Positions 1-7,818 of a stretch of 64,000 nucleotides of DNA are shown piece after piece. The DNA is from Thermoplasmatota archaeon (GTDB lineage Archaea; Thermoplasmatota; Penumbrarchaeia; Penumbrarchaeales; Penumbrarchaeaceae). The notes under the pieces are model-generated. The model did not search any database and was not told the origin of the DNA. It saw nothing but the letters and a program-made list of their open reading frames with translations. How positions within the stretch are numbered: position 1 is the first letter of the stretch; every line of letters begins with the position of its first letter. The position numbers were made by a program, and so were the translations under genes. The DNA lies in NCBI GenBank assembly GCA_029762535.1, contig JARVGK010000015.1:1-64000 (forward strand), given 5' to 3'.

Positions 1-1117
1 TGTTGATGCCGATGGTCATACGATAGTGGCCGTATCGCATCCTGGCGATGGGAAGGTCATAAAGCCTGTTGTCCGTGCCCGCAGCGCCGGTCTTTCGGGT
101 GATTTCTCCTTGACCGTATTCGAGTTCACGGTGGGCGATCTTGGGACCGGAGCGGCTGAGAAGGTGGCCGTAGTTTCCGATTATCGTGACAGGATACCTT
201 CCGATCCTTCGATAGTGATCGACAACGATATCGATGGCGATGGTGTCTACAATCTGCTCGATCCCGATATCGACGGCGACGGCGTCCCCAACGAGATCGA
301 CCCCGATCCCTACGATCCCAACGTTTACAATCTGCCTCCGACGGGAGCCCAGGCGATCACGATGGCATCAGAGGTCAAAGAAGGTGAGATAATATCGCTG
401 AGCGCGACCGCCACCGACCCGAACGACGATCCGCTGACATACACATGGACCGTGGACAGGATACCATCCTGGACAAGGAGCGGTCAGGAGATAGACGTGC
501 TAGCCTCAGGGGATTTCAAGCCGGGAGATTTTATATTCACTGTCACGGTGTCCGACGGCAAATCCACGGAGACGGCAACGGACAGCGTGGAGGTCACCAT
601 AATCAAGGACGGTGATAGCAACCCCCTACCAATATGGCTTATTGTGCTCATCATAGGGATATCTGTGATCGCCATCATAATCCTTGTCTACTTCTTCGTC
701 ATAAAAGGAAAGGATGACGAGGAGCCAATGGAGATAGAACCAGATCCCGCATATGGCGGATCCGGGATAGAAGATCCATCGGGTGTTCCTGAGATGGATG
801 AAGAGGATGATATGATCATCGATAGCGACATCCCCACATCCTCCGAACAACCTACGATGTCCGATGATATGTCCATGGAAGAGGATGAAGGAGAGGAGGA
901 CGTTCAAGAGCTCGAACAGCTCATAGTGGACCTGGAGAAGACCGAGGAGGATATCCAAGACCTTTGCCCGGAGTGCGGCGCCAGCCTAGGACCCATGGAC
1001 GAGGTTTGTCCCAACTGCGGATCGGAGTTCGAGTTGGCTCTCGAGTGTCCGAACTGCAGCACCGTGGTCGAAGAGGGGCTTGAATCCTGTCCCAAATGCG
1101 GCGTCCTTTTTAAATAA
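1..1117 (+). CDS. C-terminal part of a membrane-anchored surface protein with cytoplasmic zinc ribbons (5' end off window)
   Basis: The frame is open through base 2, so the gene starts upstream of the window; the GTG at 26 is internal. What remains is two aspartate-rich DxDGDG calcium-binding motifs of thrombospondin type 3 kind (about 212-310), a PKD/cadherin-like module (about 330-600), one hydrophobic helix (about 626-703), a strongly acidic linker, and a C-terminal tail with four CxxC pairs (about 965-1110) that look like two zinc ribbons. Predicted topology is extracellular calcium-binding domains, one membrane span and a cytoplasmic zinc-binding tail. The zinc tail on an adhesin-like protein is odd and suggests it contacts an intracellular partner (inference). 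The gene is convergent with the NAD-kinase-like gene. Confidence 0.8.
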   Translation, partial: VDADGHTIVAVSHPGDGKVIKPVVRARSAGLSGDFSLTVFEFTVGDLGTGAAEKVAVVSDYRDRIPSDPSIVIDNDIDGDGVYNLLDPDIDGDGVPNEIDPDPYDPNVYNLPPTGAQAITMASEVKEGEIISLSATATDPNDDPLTYTWTVDRIPSWTRSGQEIDVLASGDFKPGDFIFTVTVSDGKSTETATDSVEVTIIKDGDSNPLPIWLIVLIIGISVIAIIILVYFFVIKGKDDEEPMEIEPDPAYGGSGIEDPSGVPEMDEEDDMIIDSDIPTSSEQPTMSDDMSMEEDEGEEDVQELEQLIVDLEKTEEDIQDLCPECGASLGPMDEVCPNCGSEFELALECPNCSTVVEEGLESCPKCGVLFK

Positions 1118-1154
1118 GAGGGAACAAGGACATGGATGGGCTCCATAGAGGCGG

Positions 1155-1184
1155 CGAGGGCCTCACCATAGATCGAGGCCCTCG
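1155..1184. terminator. 10-bp perfect stem-loop between convergent genes
   Basis: CGAGGGCCTC (1155-1164) and GAGGCCCTCG (1175-1184) are exact reverse complements around a 10-nt loop. It sits in the 156-nt gap between two converging genes, so it could end or protect either mRNA. There is no T-run on either side, so the terminator role is a guess. Confidence 0.45.
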
Positions 1185-1273
1185 ATCGTCATGACAAGTT
1201 CACTCTGATCGAGGAACGGGTTCATGGAAAGAGAAAACAAATTATAGGCCAATAGGGCCAGAGATAACATGGT

Positions 1274-2425
1274 TCAGAGTATCTTGATCATCCTGTAAGT
1301 TCTATAGGATGTCATGACCTTGATGCTTCCACGGTCCTTGATGGCCTTATCGATGATCGGATCACCGGTATCGACCCTCAGGACCTTCGTGGTTTCGAGC
1401 TTGCCTGGCGTTGAAACGACTATGATCCGGTCGGTCCCTATCCTTCGGATGACCTCAGGGCTTATCTGAAGGTTACCACGTCCAAGGAAGAAACCCTGCC
1501 CCCCTATGGGGGATAGAAGTATTCGAACCTTATCGAGGAAATGGGAGCCTTCGATTTCGTCGAGAATATCAAGCAGATCATTTTCGGAACAGTCGCTCGA
1601 AACGATCCCATCCTTCGATATAACATCCACACCTAGAAGCGTTTTTTCGAACCCCATCTTCTCCGCTATTGAGTAGATCGTGCCTCCAGGACCCATTATC
1701 AGATACAGCCCCTCCTCCTCAATTTTTTCCGAGAGGTCCGATGCGATCCCGGAGATCACATCGTCCGTGCTCTCTTCCTCTATCATCATCTTGCCTGTCT
1801 GAACGAAGGATGGCTCGTTGAGGGTATTCGCTATACCGAAAAGCGCTATGTTCCATTCCCCTGAACGATATCTGTCCTCGTCCAGGTCCATTATCTCTCC
1901 TTTACCGATCACAAGCTCATCCCTTAGATAATGCTCGAGAAGCTCGCCTGCGGTCTGGGGGTCGATGGCGAAAACCCCGGAATGCATCTTCACTCCTGCG
2001 GGTATCCCGAAAATAGGCACATCCCCCGCGATCCGATGGACATCGCGAGCTGTCCCATCGCCTCCGGTGAAAACTATCAGATCCGTTCCGGATGATACCG
2101 CCTTTCTCACCAGTTCACGGGTGTCTTCGGCAGTGGTCGGATCCTTTGGTACATGAAGGGTCCTGATCGTCCATTCAGGAACCTCCTGTTCCCTTATAAC
2201 ATCCTCTCCCATCTCGCCATTCGCGCACATCCATTCGACCGGCCTTTTGAGCCTGTGCCTTCTGTAGGCCTCGGACAATCTGGAAAAGGCCTTTCCAGCC
2301 CTGTTCAAGGCCTGGGGTCGAGCTCCCTTCTTGAGGGCCTCCTCGAGAACATTGTCCGTTCCTTTGAGTCCAACACGTCCCCCCATGCCTGCGATGGGGT
2401 TGATCACGAAACAAATGCGGATCAT
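1274..2425 (-). CDS. ATP-NAD kinase family protein
   Basis: About 383 residues in the ATP-NAD kinase/diacylglycerol-kinase-like fold. The N-terminus has the archaeal family pattern 'INPIAGMGGRVGLKGTD', and residues about 115-125 carry the GGDGT nucleotide-binding motif (FTGGDGTARDV). The likely reaction is phosphorylation of NAD or a related substrate by ATP or polyphosphate; the archaeal subfamily is distantly related to AcoX, so the true substrate is open. An upstream ATG at 2455 is in frame, but ATG 2425 is preceded by GGTGAG at Shine-Dalgarno distance and gives the natural N-terminus. It lies 48 nt downstream of the methyltransferase gene and is probably cotranscribed. Confidence 0.8.
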   Translation of the reverse strand: MIRICFVINPIAGMGGRVGLKGTDNVLEEALKKGARPQALNRAGKAFSRLSEAYRRHRLKRPVEWMCANGEMGEDVIREQEVPEWTIRTLHVPKDPTTAEDTRELVRKAVSSGTDLIVFTGGDGTARDVHRIAGDVPIFGIPAGVKMHSGVFAIDPQTAGELLEHYLRDELVIGKGEIMDLDEDRYRSGEWNIALFGIANTLNEPSFVQTGKMMIEEESTDDVISGIASDLSEKIEEEGLYLIMGPGGTIYSIAEKMGFEKTLLGVDVISKDGIVSSDCSENDLLDILDEIEGSHFLDKVRILLSPIGGQGFFLGRGNLQISPEVIRRIGTDRIIVVSTPGKLETTKVLRVDTGDPIIDKAIKDRGSIKVMTSYRTYRMIKIL

Positions 2426-2473
2426 CGAACTCACCATCAACAGCGGAATGTCCATAAAACCTTCGATGCACTA

Positions 2474-3190
2474 TCAAGGACGGGTACGCGCTTCCACCCA
2501 ATGGTTCATGCCGTCGAAATAGGACCTAATGATGCTCCATCCAGCACTGATCACATCCAGGTCGAGCTCTGTATGCCCATAGAGATGATAGAACCTCACG
2601 GCCCGCACACCATCGTTCCACGGCACTAAAGTATCGCCTGGATCCGGACCATCGAGCTCATCGGCTTCTCTATCTCCGCGTATGAGGGACAGGTATCTGT
2701 CCCTGAACCTATCCTGGTCCCAGGACCATACGGATACCAGAAGCATTCCATCGTCAGCCGTGAGCCTCAAAGCCTCTCTCAAGGCGGAAATCCTCGATAC
2801 CCTATCGGGGAGATGGTGCAGTGAAGCGATCGAAAGCGTTCTATGGGAGGCCCCATCTTCGAGAGGAACGCTGCGCATATCTGCCTTTATCAGTTCATAT
2901 TTCGTTCCTTTCATAATGCTCAAAGACCTGTGGGCTTCATCGATCTGACCCTGTGAGATGTCCACCCCTATGACCCGATATCCCCTGGTTAGGCCTGCCA
3001 TAATTGCCCTGCCGGAACCGCAGCCGAGGTCAAGGAGGACCTTGCCCCGGCCATTTTGGCCTATGAACTGGTCCATCGGAGGCCACAGTTCACGTCTGTG
3101 TTTGTGGAATGAGGCGGCTATCAAATCATACGTATGCTCTACATCCTGTTCGATATGGGTAGACCGTTCAGTCATTTTCCTTACCGTCAC
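2474..3190 (-). CDS. TRM9/ALKBH8-like SAM-dependent methyltransferase
   Basis: Class I methyltransferase of about 238 residues. Motif I is LLDLGCGSGRA (about residues 52-62), followed by the acidic end of strand 2 (GVDIS). The N-terminal 'YDLIAASFHKHRRELWP' and the segment 'SVWSWDQ' followed by a 'VPW...RFYHLY' stretch match the TRM9/ALKBH8 branch, which methylates the carboxymethyl group of wobble uridines in tRNA (family knowledge). A tRNA substrate is plausible, not shown. The GTG start at 3190 overlaps the upstream stop codon by 4 nt (GTGA), which implies translational coupling; ATG 3175 is an alternative start. Confidence 0.75.
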   Translation of the reverse strand: MTVRKMTERSTHIEQDVEHTYDLIAASFHKHRRELWPPMDQFIGQNGRGKVLLDLGCGSGRAIMAGLTRGYRVIGVDISQGQIDEAHRSLSIMKGTKYELIKADMRSVPLEDGASHRTLSIASLHHLPDRVSRISALREALRLTADDGMLLVSVWSWDQDRFRDRYLSLIRGDREADELDGPDPGDTLVPWNDGVRAVRFYHLYGHTELDLDVISAGWSIIRSYFDGMNHWVEARTRP

Positions 3191-4305
3191 AGTTCGGATG
3201 CTATGGCCTTTGCCATTTCGGTGGTCGAAGAGCTACCGCCCATGTCACGTGTCCGGACCTTTCCCTCCTTCACGACCTTGGAGACCGCTTTCTCTATTCT
3301 CTTTGCGGTCTCGATCTCACCAAGCCAATCGAGCATCATCTTGGATGCGAGTATCATGGCTATGGGGTTGATCGTGTTCTTACCGGCATATTTGGGCGCT
3401 GAGCCGTGCGTTGGTTCGAATACCGCGTAGTCGTCGCCAATGTTGGCGGCGGATGCGAAGCCTAGACCCCCGACAAGTCCCGCTCCTAGATCGGATAATA
3501 TATCGCCGAAGAGGTTGGAGGCGACTATGACCTGGTACTTTTCCGGGTCCTTAACGAGCCACATGGCCATGGCATCGACGTTCGCCTCGTCCATTGCGAC
3601 GTTCGGATACCCGGTGGCCATATCCCTTGCGACGCGCGTCATTAGTCCCGAAGTCTCCCTCAGGACGTTTGGTTTCTCGGCCAGAGTAAGCCGTGTCCTG
3701 TTGAACTTCTTAGCGTATTCGAACCCGGAACGGAGTATCCTTTCCGCCCCTTTCCTCGTGATCACCCTCAAGCTAACTGCGATATCCTCCCGAGGAAGTT
3801 CATTGAAGGTGCCCCATTTTCGATGATGCCGGTCGAAGACCTCTTTGACCTCATCTGGAACGGGGTACCATTCCACCCCAGCATACAATCCTTCGGTGTT
3901 CTCCCTGAATACGACAAGATCGATACCTTCCTTTATGTTCAGGGGATTCCCATCGTATGCAATGCAGGGCCTCATGTTCGTGTGAAGCTGGAACATCTGC
4001 CTCATCGCGACAATAGGTGAAAAATAAACGAAACCCTTGTCCCTGAGGTCCGGGTCCAACTCGATCGCCGCCTCGTCCTTGGGTTTTGATGTTATCGCTC
4101 CGAACAACGAACAGTCAGTGCTTCTTAACAGTTCAAGTGTCCTTTCGGGTAAAGGATTCCCTTCCGTTTTCCAGAATTCCCAACCGATGTCCCCCTGTAT
4201 GTATTCTGCCTCGAATCCAGCTGAATCGAGAACCATCTTTGCTGCATCGATCACCTCGGGTCCGACCCCATCGCCAGGCAGTTCCGCAATCCTGTGTTTT
4301 ACCAT
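3187..4305 (-). CDS. Isocitrate/isopropylmalate-type dehydrogenase, probably isocitrate dehydrogenase
   Basis: 372 residues with complete family signatures: GDGVGPEV near the N-terminus, the substrate loop RENTEGLYAG, 'NLFGDILSDLGAGLVGG' (metal-binding Asp residues) and the adenine loop HGSAPKYAGKN. The Lys-Tyr after HGSAP matches the residues that select NADP in bacterial isocitrate dehydrogenase, so oxidative decarboxylation of isocitrate with NADP+ is favoured; homoisocitrate or isopropylmalate cannot be excluded. A TATA-like TTTTTTATAAG (about 4364-4373) lies 60 nt upstream and overlaps the T-run behind the tRNA gene. Confidence 0.85.
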   Translation of the reverse strand: MVKHRIAELPGDGVGPEVIDAAKMVLDSAGFEAEYIQGDIGWEFWKTEGNPLPERTLELLRSTDCSLFGAITSKPKDEAAIELDPDLRDKGFVYFSPIVAMRQMFQLHTNMRPCIAYDGNPLNIKEGIDLVVFRENTEGLYAGVEWYPVPDEVKEVFDRHHRKWGTFNELPREDIAVSLRVITRKGAERILRSGFEYAKKFNRTRLTLAEKPNVLRETSGLMTRVARDMATGYPNVAMDEANVDAMAMWLVKDPEKYQVIVASNLFGDILSDLGAGLVGGLGFASAANIGDDYAVFEPTHGSAPKYAGKNTINPIAMILASKMMLDWLGEIETAKRIEKAVSKVVKEGKVRTRDMGGSSSTTEMAKAIASEL

Positions 4306-4367
4306 GTACGAGTCCCCATTGTTTTATATCTTTCGAATTGGATCATAGGGGATATCCTACAGCTTAT

Positions 4368-4373
4368 AAAAAA
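4368..4373 (-). terminator. Oligo-T terminator of tRNA-Gln
   Basis: Six T on the minus strand, two bases after the tRNA discriminator, a typical archaeal stop for a short RNA gene. The same bases form part of a TATA-like element for the dehydrogenase gene downstream. Confidence 0.6.
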
Positions 4374-4375
4374 GG

Positions 4376-4448
4376 TAGCCCCGCGCGGATTCGAACCACG
4401 GTCACCGGCTCCAAAGGCCAGCATGATTGACCTCTACACTACGGGGCT
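4376..4448 (-). tRNA. tRNA-Gln (anticodon TTG)
   Basis: A 73-nt cloverleaf on the minus strand. The acceptor AGCCCCG pairs with CGGGGCT, discriminator is A, and CCA is not encoded. The anticodon stem CTGGC/GCCGG encloses loop CTTTGGA, so the anticodon is TTG, reading CAA. The T arm CGTGG/CCGCG carries the TTCGAAT loop. The D stem is weaker (a G-T pair and one mismatch), and no intron is present. In archaea this tRNA is normally charged through Glu-tRNA(Gln) and the GatDE amidotransferase. Confidence 0.93.
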
Positions 4449-4508
4449 GAATTGGCCTTGAGGCGGAAACGGAATCTGGTTCATAATCCTTTCTTAGACC
4501 GATGGGCA

Positions 4509-5051
4509 TCATGATATGAAACGGGAGAATAAGATCATATCATAGTCCTGTGAGAAATGTCTCTCGAGAACGGCCTCTTGATGGAAACCCCATGATATGT
4601 AATTTTCTATCCTTGGGGCATTGCCTGAGGGGACAAGTGCATAGACCTTTCTCAGTTCATATCCGGACCTTTGAAAATGTTCAGAAGCCTCCTCTATGGC
4701 ATGATTGACCATGGCAAGGCCTGTAACACCGTCCCTCTCATCCGGCCTGACATGCATGAAGGAAAGCTCTATCAGGCCAGTGGACTCCTTTGGACCATCG
4801 GCTCTGGGCCAGGAGCGGATCCTCCATGATCCGATCCCGACGGTTATACCCGGACCTCCCTCCAATGGACGCTCAGCGTAGAAGGTGTTCTCGCCCGAGA
4901 GTATCCTTCTGGTCAGCTCCTCGCCGAGTCGGACCCTGTTATCTTCGCCAAGTTCGTGGAGGATCTCGTCAACTCTCCATTCCGGCAGTTTTCTGAACTC
5001 AAGGTTAGGGATCTCTGATACCTCGGTCAGGAAAATCACCCTCTCTGACAT
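4509..5051 (-). CDS. GNAT-family acetyltransferase
   Basis: 180 residues. The second half looks like a GNAT fold: a central strand with 'ELSFMHVRPDERDGVTGLAMVNHAIEEA' (about 95-122) in place of the usual acetyl-CoA loop, then a 'NAPRIENYISWGF' stretch, which matches the typical 'N..a..fYeklGF' end of the family. The pyrophosphate-binding Q/RxxGxG/A motif is poorly kept, so the acyl donor and substrate are uncertain. It starts 28 nt after lysS and is probably in the same transcript. Confidence 0.6.
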   Translation of the reverse strand: MSERVIFLTEVSEIPNLEFRKLPEWRVDEILHELGEDNRVRLGEELTRRILSGENTFYAERPLEGGPGITVGIGSWRIRSWPRADGPKESTGLIELSFMHVRPDERDGVTGLAMVNHAIEEASEHFQRSGYELRKVYALVPSGNAPRIENYISWGFHQEAVLERHFSQDYDMILFSRFIS

Positions 5052-5079
5052 GTATCTATAAGAATTAATAATTTGGGTA

Positions 5080-6690
5080 TCATCTTTCCAACTGCCCGAT
5101 CGATATGGAACCCTCTATCATCGTCATGACCTTATCCTTATCGAGGTTGGCCAGAAAGAACCCCAATCTCGGCCCTCTTTCGGAACCAAGGAGGACCCGA
5201 TAAAGTGCTTTGAAGGACTTACCCGGTTCGATATTGTTGGAGCGGGAGATCTCGTATATTCCGTTGTGAATGCTTTCTGGATCCCATTCAATGGATGGCA
5301 TCTCTCTTATCAGGATAGCGAGGGAATTCCACATTTCATCATCCAGATATCTCAAGGAGTCCTCGGATGGCTTATCGAGCAGATGGAACTTCACATCCCT
5401 TGGAGCGAACTTATCCAGCCAGAATTTGACGCATTCTACCCTTCCAAGTATTTCCTCAAAGGACGCCTCATCTATGCTGGTCAATCCCTCGCTGCGGCAT
5501 ATCTTCTCCTTCAGTAGGTCCTCTTCATCAGTTAGCTGGACGAGGGTAACGAGATGTCGGTAAGGGACCTTGATCCTTGGATGTGATAAGCGGGGTATCT
5601 GAGATGGGTCCACCATCGAGAGATTGTATATCCTTGACATGTCATCATCGGGTCCAGAGGTTCCATCGGACCTCAGAAATTCCGCCTCGTAACGGTCGAA
5701 CTCATCTATCAAGGATATCAGGCCCAATCCGGGATCGAAATCCAGGTGACGGCTGGGTTGAGGTCTTGCGATATAGAATCTCAGTACCTCCGGAGGTGCC
5801 ATTCTCAACATATCCGAACCGGTAACAACGAGACCTGTGGATGAATGCATGGCCCCTTTACCTTTGAGCTGGATCCATTCATAAACGATGGGAAAAGGGG
5901 GATGTCCGTCCAGGACCTCCCTTATGATCCTCGATCCGGAGTCGTACGAACCGCCGGATGCGGCATGGTCCTTTCCAAAAGGCTCGACCGTGACACCAAG
6001 CCATGACCATCTGGCTGGCCAATCGAGCCTCCATGGGAGTTTCCCATCTGCCTTACGAATGTCCGAAGCGCCCTTGTGTCCGCATGAACATTCGTAATAC
6101 ACGAACGGGCGTTCCCAGGATAACGGTTTTGTCGTGGTAAGCCTTCCGCATTCCGAGCATTTTGGGGTGTACGGGATGTGGTCCTCTTCAAGCTGCCTTC
6201 CGGAAACGGATGACAGTATTCTATTGACCGATAACCTGGAATCCATCAACTTTCCGATAACGTCGGCATACCTGCCAGAGGCATATGAGTCGGAGGAGCG
6301 AAGCACAGTTGGTTCGATCCCAAGGCGGTCGAGGTTTCCGAGGAATGGTTCAAGGAAGTATTCAGAATAAGGTCCACCCCCTCCGTCTGGGGGCGGTATC
6401 TCGGAGAGGGGCTTGCCGACGTGCTCTTCGAATTCCGGAGGCAGGAAAGGATAGACCTTTCTCAAAGGGTCGAAATCGTCCGCAAGGTAGAAGAGTTCGG
6501 ATCCAAGGCCCGCGTCCCTACAGGCCCTGTGGACGATGTCTCCGGTCAGTATCTCCCTCATATTCCCAATATGGATCGGGCCGGAAGGTGTGATCCCGGT
6601 CGCTATCCTGTGTTCCCTGCCAGATTCGCCAAGTTTCGAGGCGATGACATCTGCCCAATGCATGGAGCGTCCCCTGTCATTTCGATCCAT
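5080..6690 (-). CDS. lysS: Lysyl-tRNA synthetase, class I
   Basis: 536 residues of the archaeal class I LysRS, which attaches lysine to tRNA-Lys. Visible signatures are the HIGH-type motif as HIGN in 'GITPSGPIHIGNMRE' (about residues 37-51), a zinc-binding CxxC pair set ('CSECG' and 'CSCGHKG', about 178-205), and the KMSKS-equivalent around 'KGKGAMHSSTG' (about 275-285). ATG 6690 overlaps the previous stop (TAATG); ATG 6663 has an AGGGGA element 6 nt upstream and would give the N-terminus MHWADVIA, more like relatives. Gene order regulator-lysS-acetyltransferase with tiny gaps indicates an operon. Confidence 0.95.
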   Translation of the reverse strand: MDRNDRGRSMHWADVIASKLGESGREHRIATGITPSGPIHIGNMREILTGDIVHRACRDAGLGSELFYLADDFDPLRKVYPFLPPEFEEHVGKPLSEIPPPDGGGGPYSEYFLEPFLGNLDRLGIEPTVLRSSDSYASGRYADVIGKLMDSRLSVNRILSSVSGRQLEEDHIPYTPKCSECGRLTTTKPLSWERPFVYYECSCGHKGASDIRKADGKLPWRLDWPARWSWLGVTVEPFGKDHAASGGSYDSGSRIIREVLDGHPPFPIVYEWIQLKGKGAMHSSTGLVVTGSDMLRMAPPEVLRFYIARPQPSRHLDFDPGLGLISLIDEFDRYEAEFLRSDGTSGPDDDMSRIYNLSMVDPSQIPRLSHPRIKVPYRHLVTLVQLTDEEDLLKEKICRSEGLTSIDEASFEEILGRVECVKFWLDKFAPRDVKFHLLDKPSEDSLRYLDDEMWNSLAILIREMPSIEWDPESIHNGIYEISRSNNIEPGKSFKALYRVLLGSERGPRLGFFLANLDKDKVMTMIEGSISIGQLER

Positions 6691-7286
6691 TAAACGACAT
6701 GTGTCCTTATCAATGCCCTTATCGGAACGCCATCGATATCATCGAACCTCTGTTTATTAACTATCGCCAGACAGAGGACCGGGTTTCCCTGGTTGGCCCT
6801 GAGGTAGTCTATCGCACCTTTCATGGTCGCCCCAGATGATAGCACATCGTCGACGATGACGATGTTCTTGTCACGAACACTGGCGAAATTGGAAAGGATG
6901 GAACCGGCCGCGTTATCGGATCCCTCCTTGGGAGGGCGGAATATGGCGATCTCGAGGTCCATCTCGCCTGCTATGGTCGTAGCAAGTGGGATCCCGTTGA
7001 TCGCAATGCCCATTATGGTGCTCACATCGATGTCCATCTTATCGCATTCCTCGTAAACGATATCCGCGAATATGCTTGAGAGGTCATTGAGCCTTTTGGA
7101 GATGACACCAATGGACCTCCATCCGATATAGACATCAGCAGGGGGTTTTTCCGAATCCGACCCTCTCGTGAGAAGCCACCCAACGGTCTCCTCGGAGAGG
7201 TGCAGCTCCTTGGCGATCTCGCCCCTTGCAAGCCCTTTCTCTCTCAGTTCCAGCACCTGCTGGATCATCTTCTCTGTGGTGGACAT
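6690..7286 (-). CDS. GfcR-like regulator: HTH plus phosphoribosyltransferase domain
   Basis: 198 residues. Residues about 15-40 form a helix-turn-helix (LARGEIAKELHLSEETVGWLL). The rest is a type I phosphoribosyltransferase fold with the PRPP loop IVIVDDVLSSGATMKGA (about 140-157). This two-domain layout is the archaeal 'orotate phosphoribosyltransferase-like' family whose haloarchaeal member GfcR activates sugar catabolism genes (family knowledge). It is more likely a ligand-sensing DNA-binding protein than a pyrimidine enzyme. The start has GGTG 7-8 nt upstream. Coupling to lysS by a one-base overlap is notable; the target genes are unknown. Confidence 0.85.
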   Translation of the reverse strand: MSTTEKMIQQVLELREKGLARGEIAKELHLSEETVGWLLTRGSDSEKPPADVYIGWRSIGVISKRLNDLSSIFADIVYEECDKMDIDVSTIMGIAINGIPLATTIAGEMDLEIAIFRPPKEGSDNAAGSILSNFASVRDKNIVIVDDVLSSGATMKGAIDYLRANQGNPVLCLAIVNKQRFDDIDGVPIRALIRTHVV

Positions 7287-7332
7287 GTATCTACACCTGA
7301 TCCATCTACAACCTTAATCAAGGGTCGTTATA

Positions 7333-7653
7333 TCAACTTTGCGCATTTTCAGGATCGGTCTCTTGGAGAACCCATGATCGGGCCTTGGAGTTGATCTCCA
7401 CGGAACAACATTCGATCACAGGGACCTCGTAAGTATGAATTCGTTCGATAATTTCGACAACCTTATCTTTCAAACTCTCTCTCGTCAGGATAGAGAGCAG
7501 GAATTCCTCCTCCTCTTGTATGCCGCCTTTCCACCGGAAAACGGATGTCATTCTGGATATATGGACGCACGAAGCATATTGACTCTCGAGAAGAAGGAAA
7601 GCGATCCTCCTGGCGCACATCATGTCACCGACCGTCGTACTCGATCTGATCAT
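7333..7653 (-). CDS. cutA: CutA1-like divalent cation tolerance protein
   Basis: 106 residues, the normal length of CutA. Family motifs are 'YASCVHISRMTSVFRWKGGIQEEEEFLL' in two strands and the C-terminal 'YEVPVIECCSVEINSKARSWV'. CutA forms a trimer with a ferredoxin-like fold linked to metal ion tolerance; its precise role is unsettled. The frame stays open upstream to 7830, but ATG 7653 has a strong GAGGTGA four bases upstream and matches the family N-terminus, so the long extension is rejected. Confidence 0.88.
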   Translation of the reverse strand: MIRSSTTVGDMMCARRIAFLLLESQYASCVHISRMTSVFRWKGGIQEEEEFLLSILTRESLKDKVVEIIERIHTYEVPVIECCSVEINSKARSWVLQETDPENAQS

Positions 7654-7750
7654 GTCATCACCTCGACCATCGCCCTCTGTGATGAGGGCGCCGGGTCCGA
7701 TTCCTGGGTATGTCCTTTTAAGGTCAACCCATGGGTATATCAGTGTCCAA

Positions 7751-7763
7751 AATATATATAATA
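7751..7763 (+). promoter_or_regulatory. TATA box of the 7819 surface-protein gene
   Basis: AATATATATAATA lies 56-68 nt before the ATG, leaving a leader of roughly 30 nt that contains the Shine-Dalgarno GAGGTG (7806-7811). The element is nearly palindromic, so divergent use by cutA is possible but would need a long leader. Confidence 0.6.
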
Positions 7764-7818
7764 ACAGACCCATTGACCTGTATCCAGATATCGCCAGATA
7801 AAAAAGAGGTGCAAGAGA

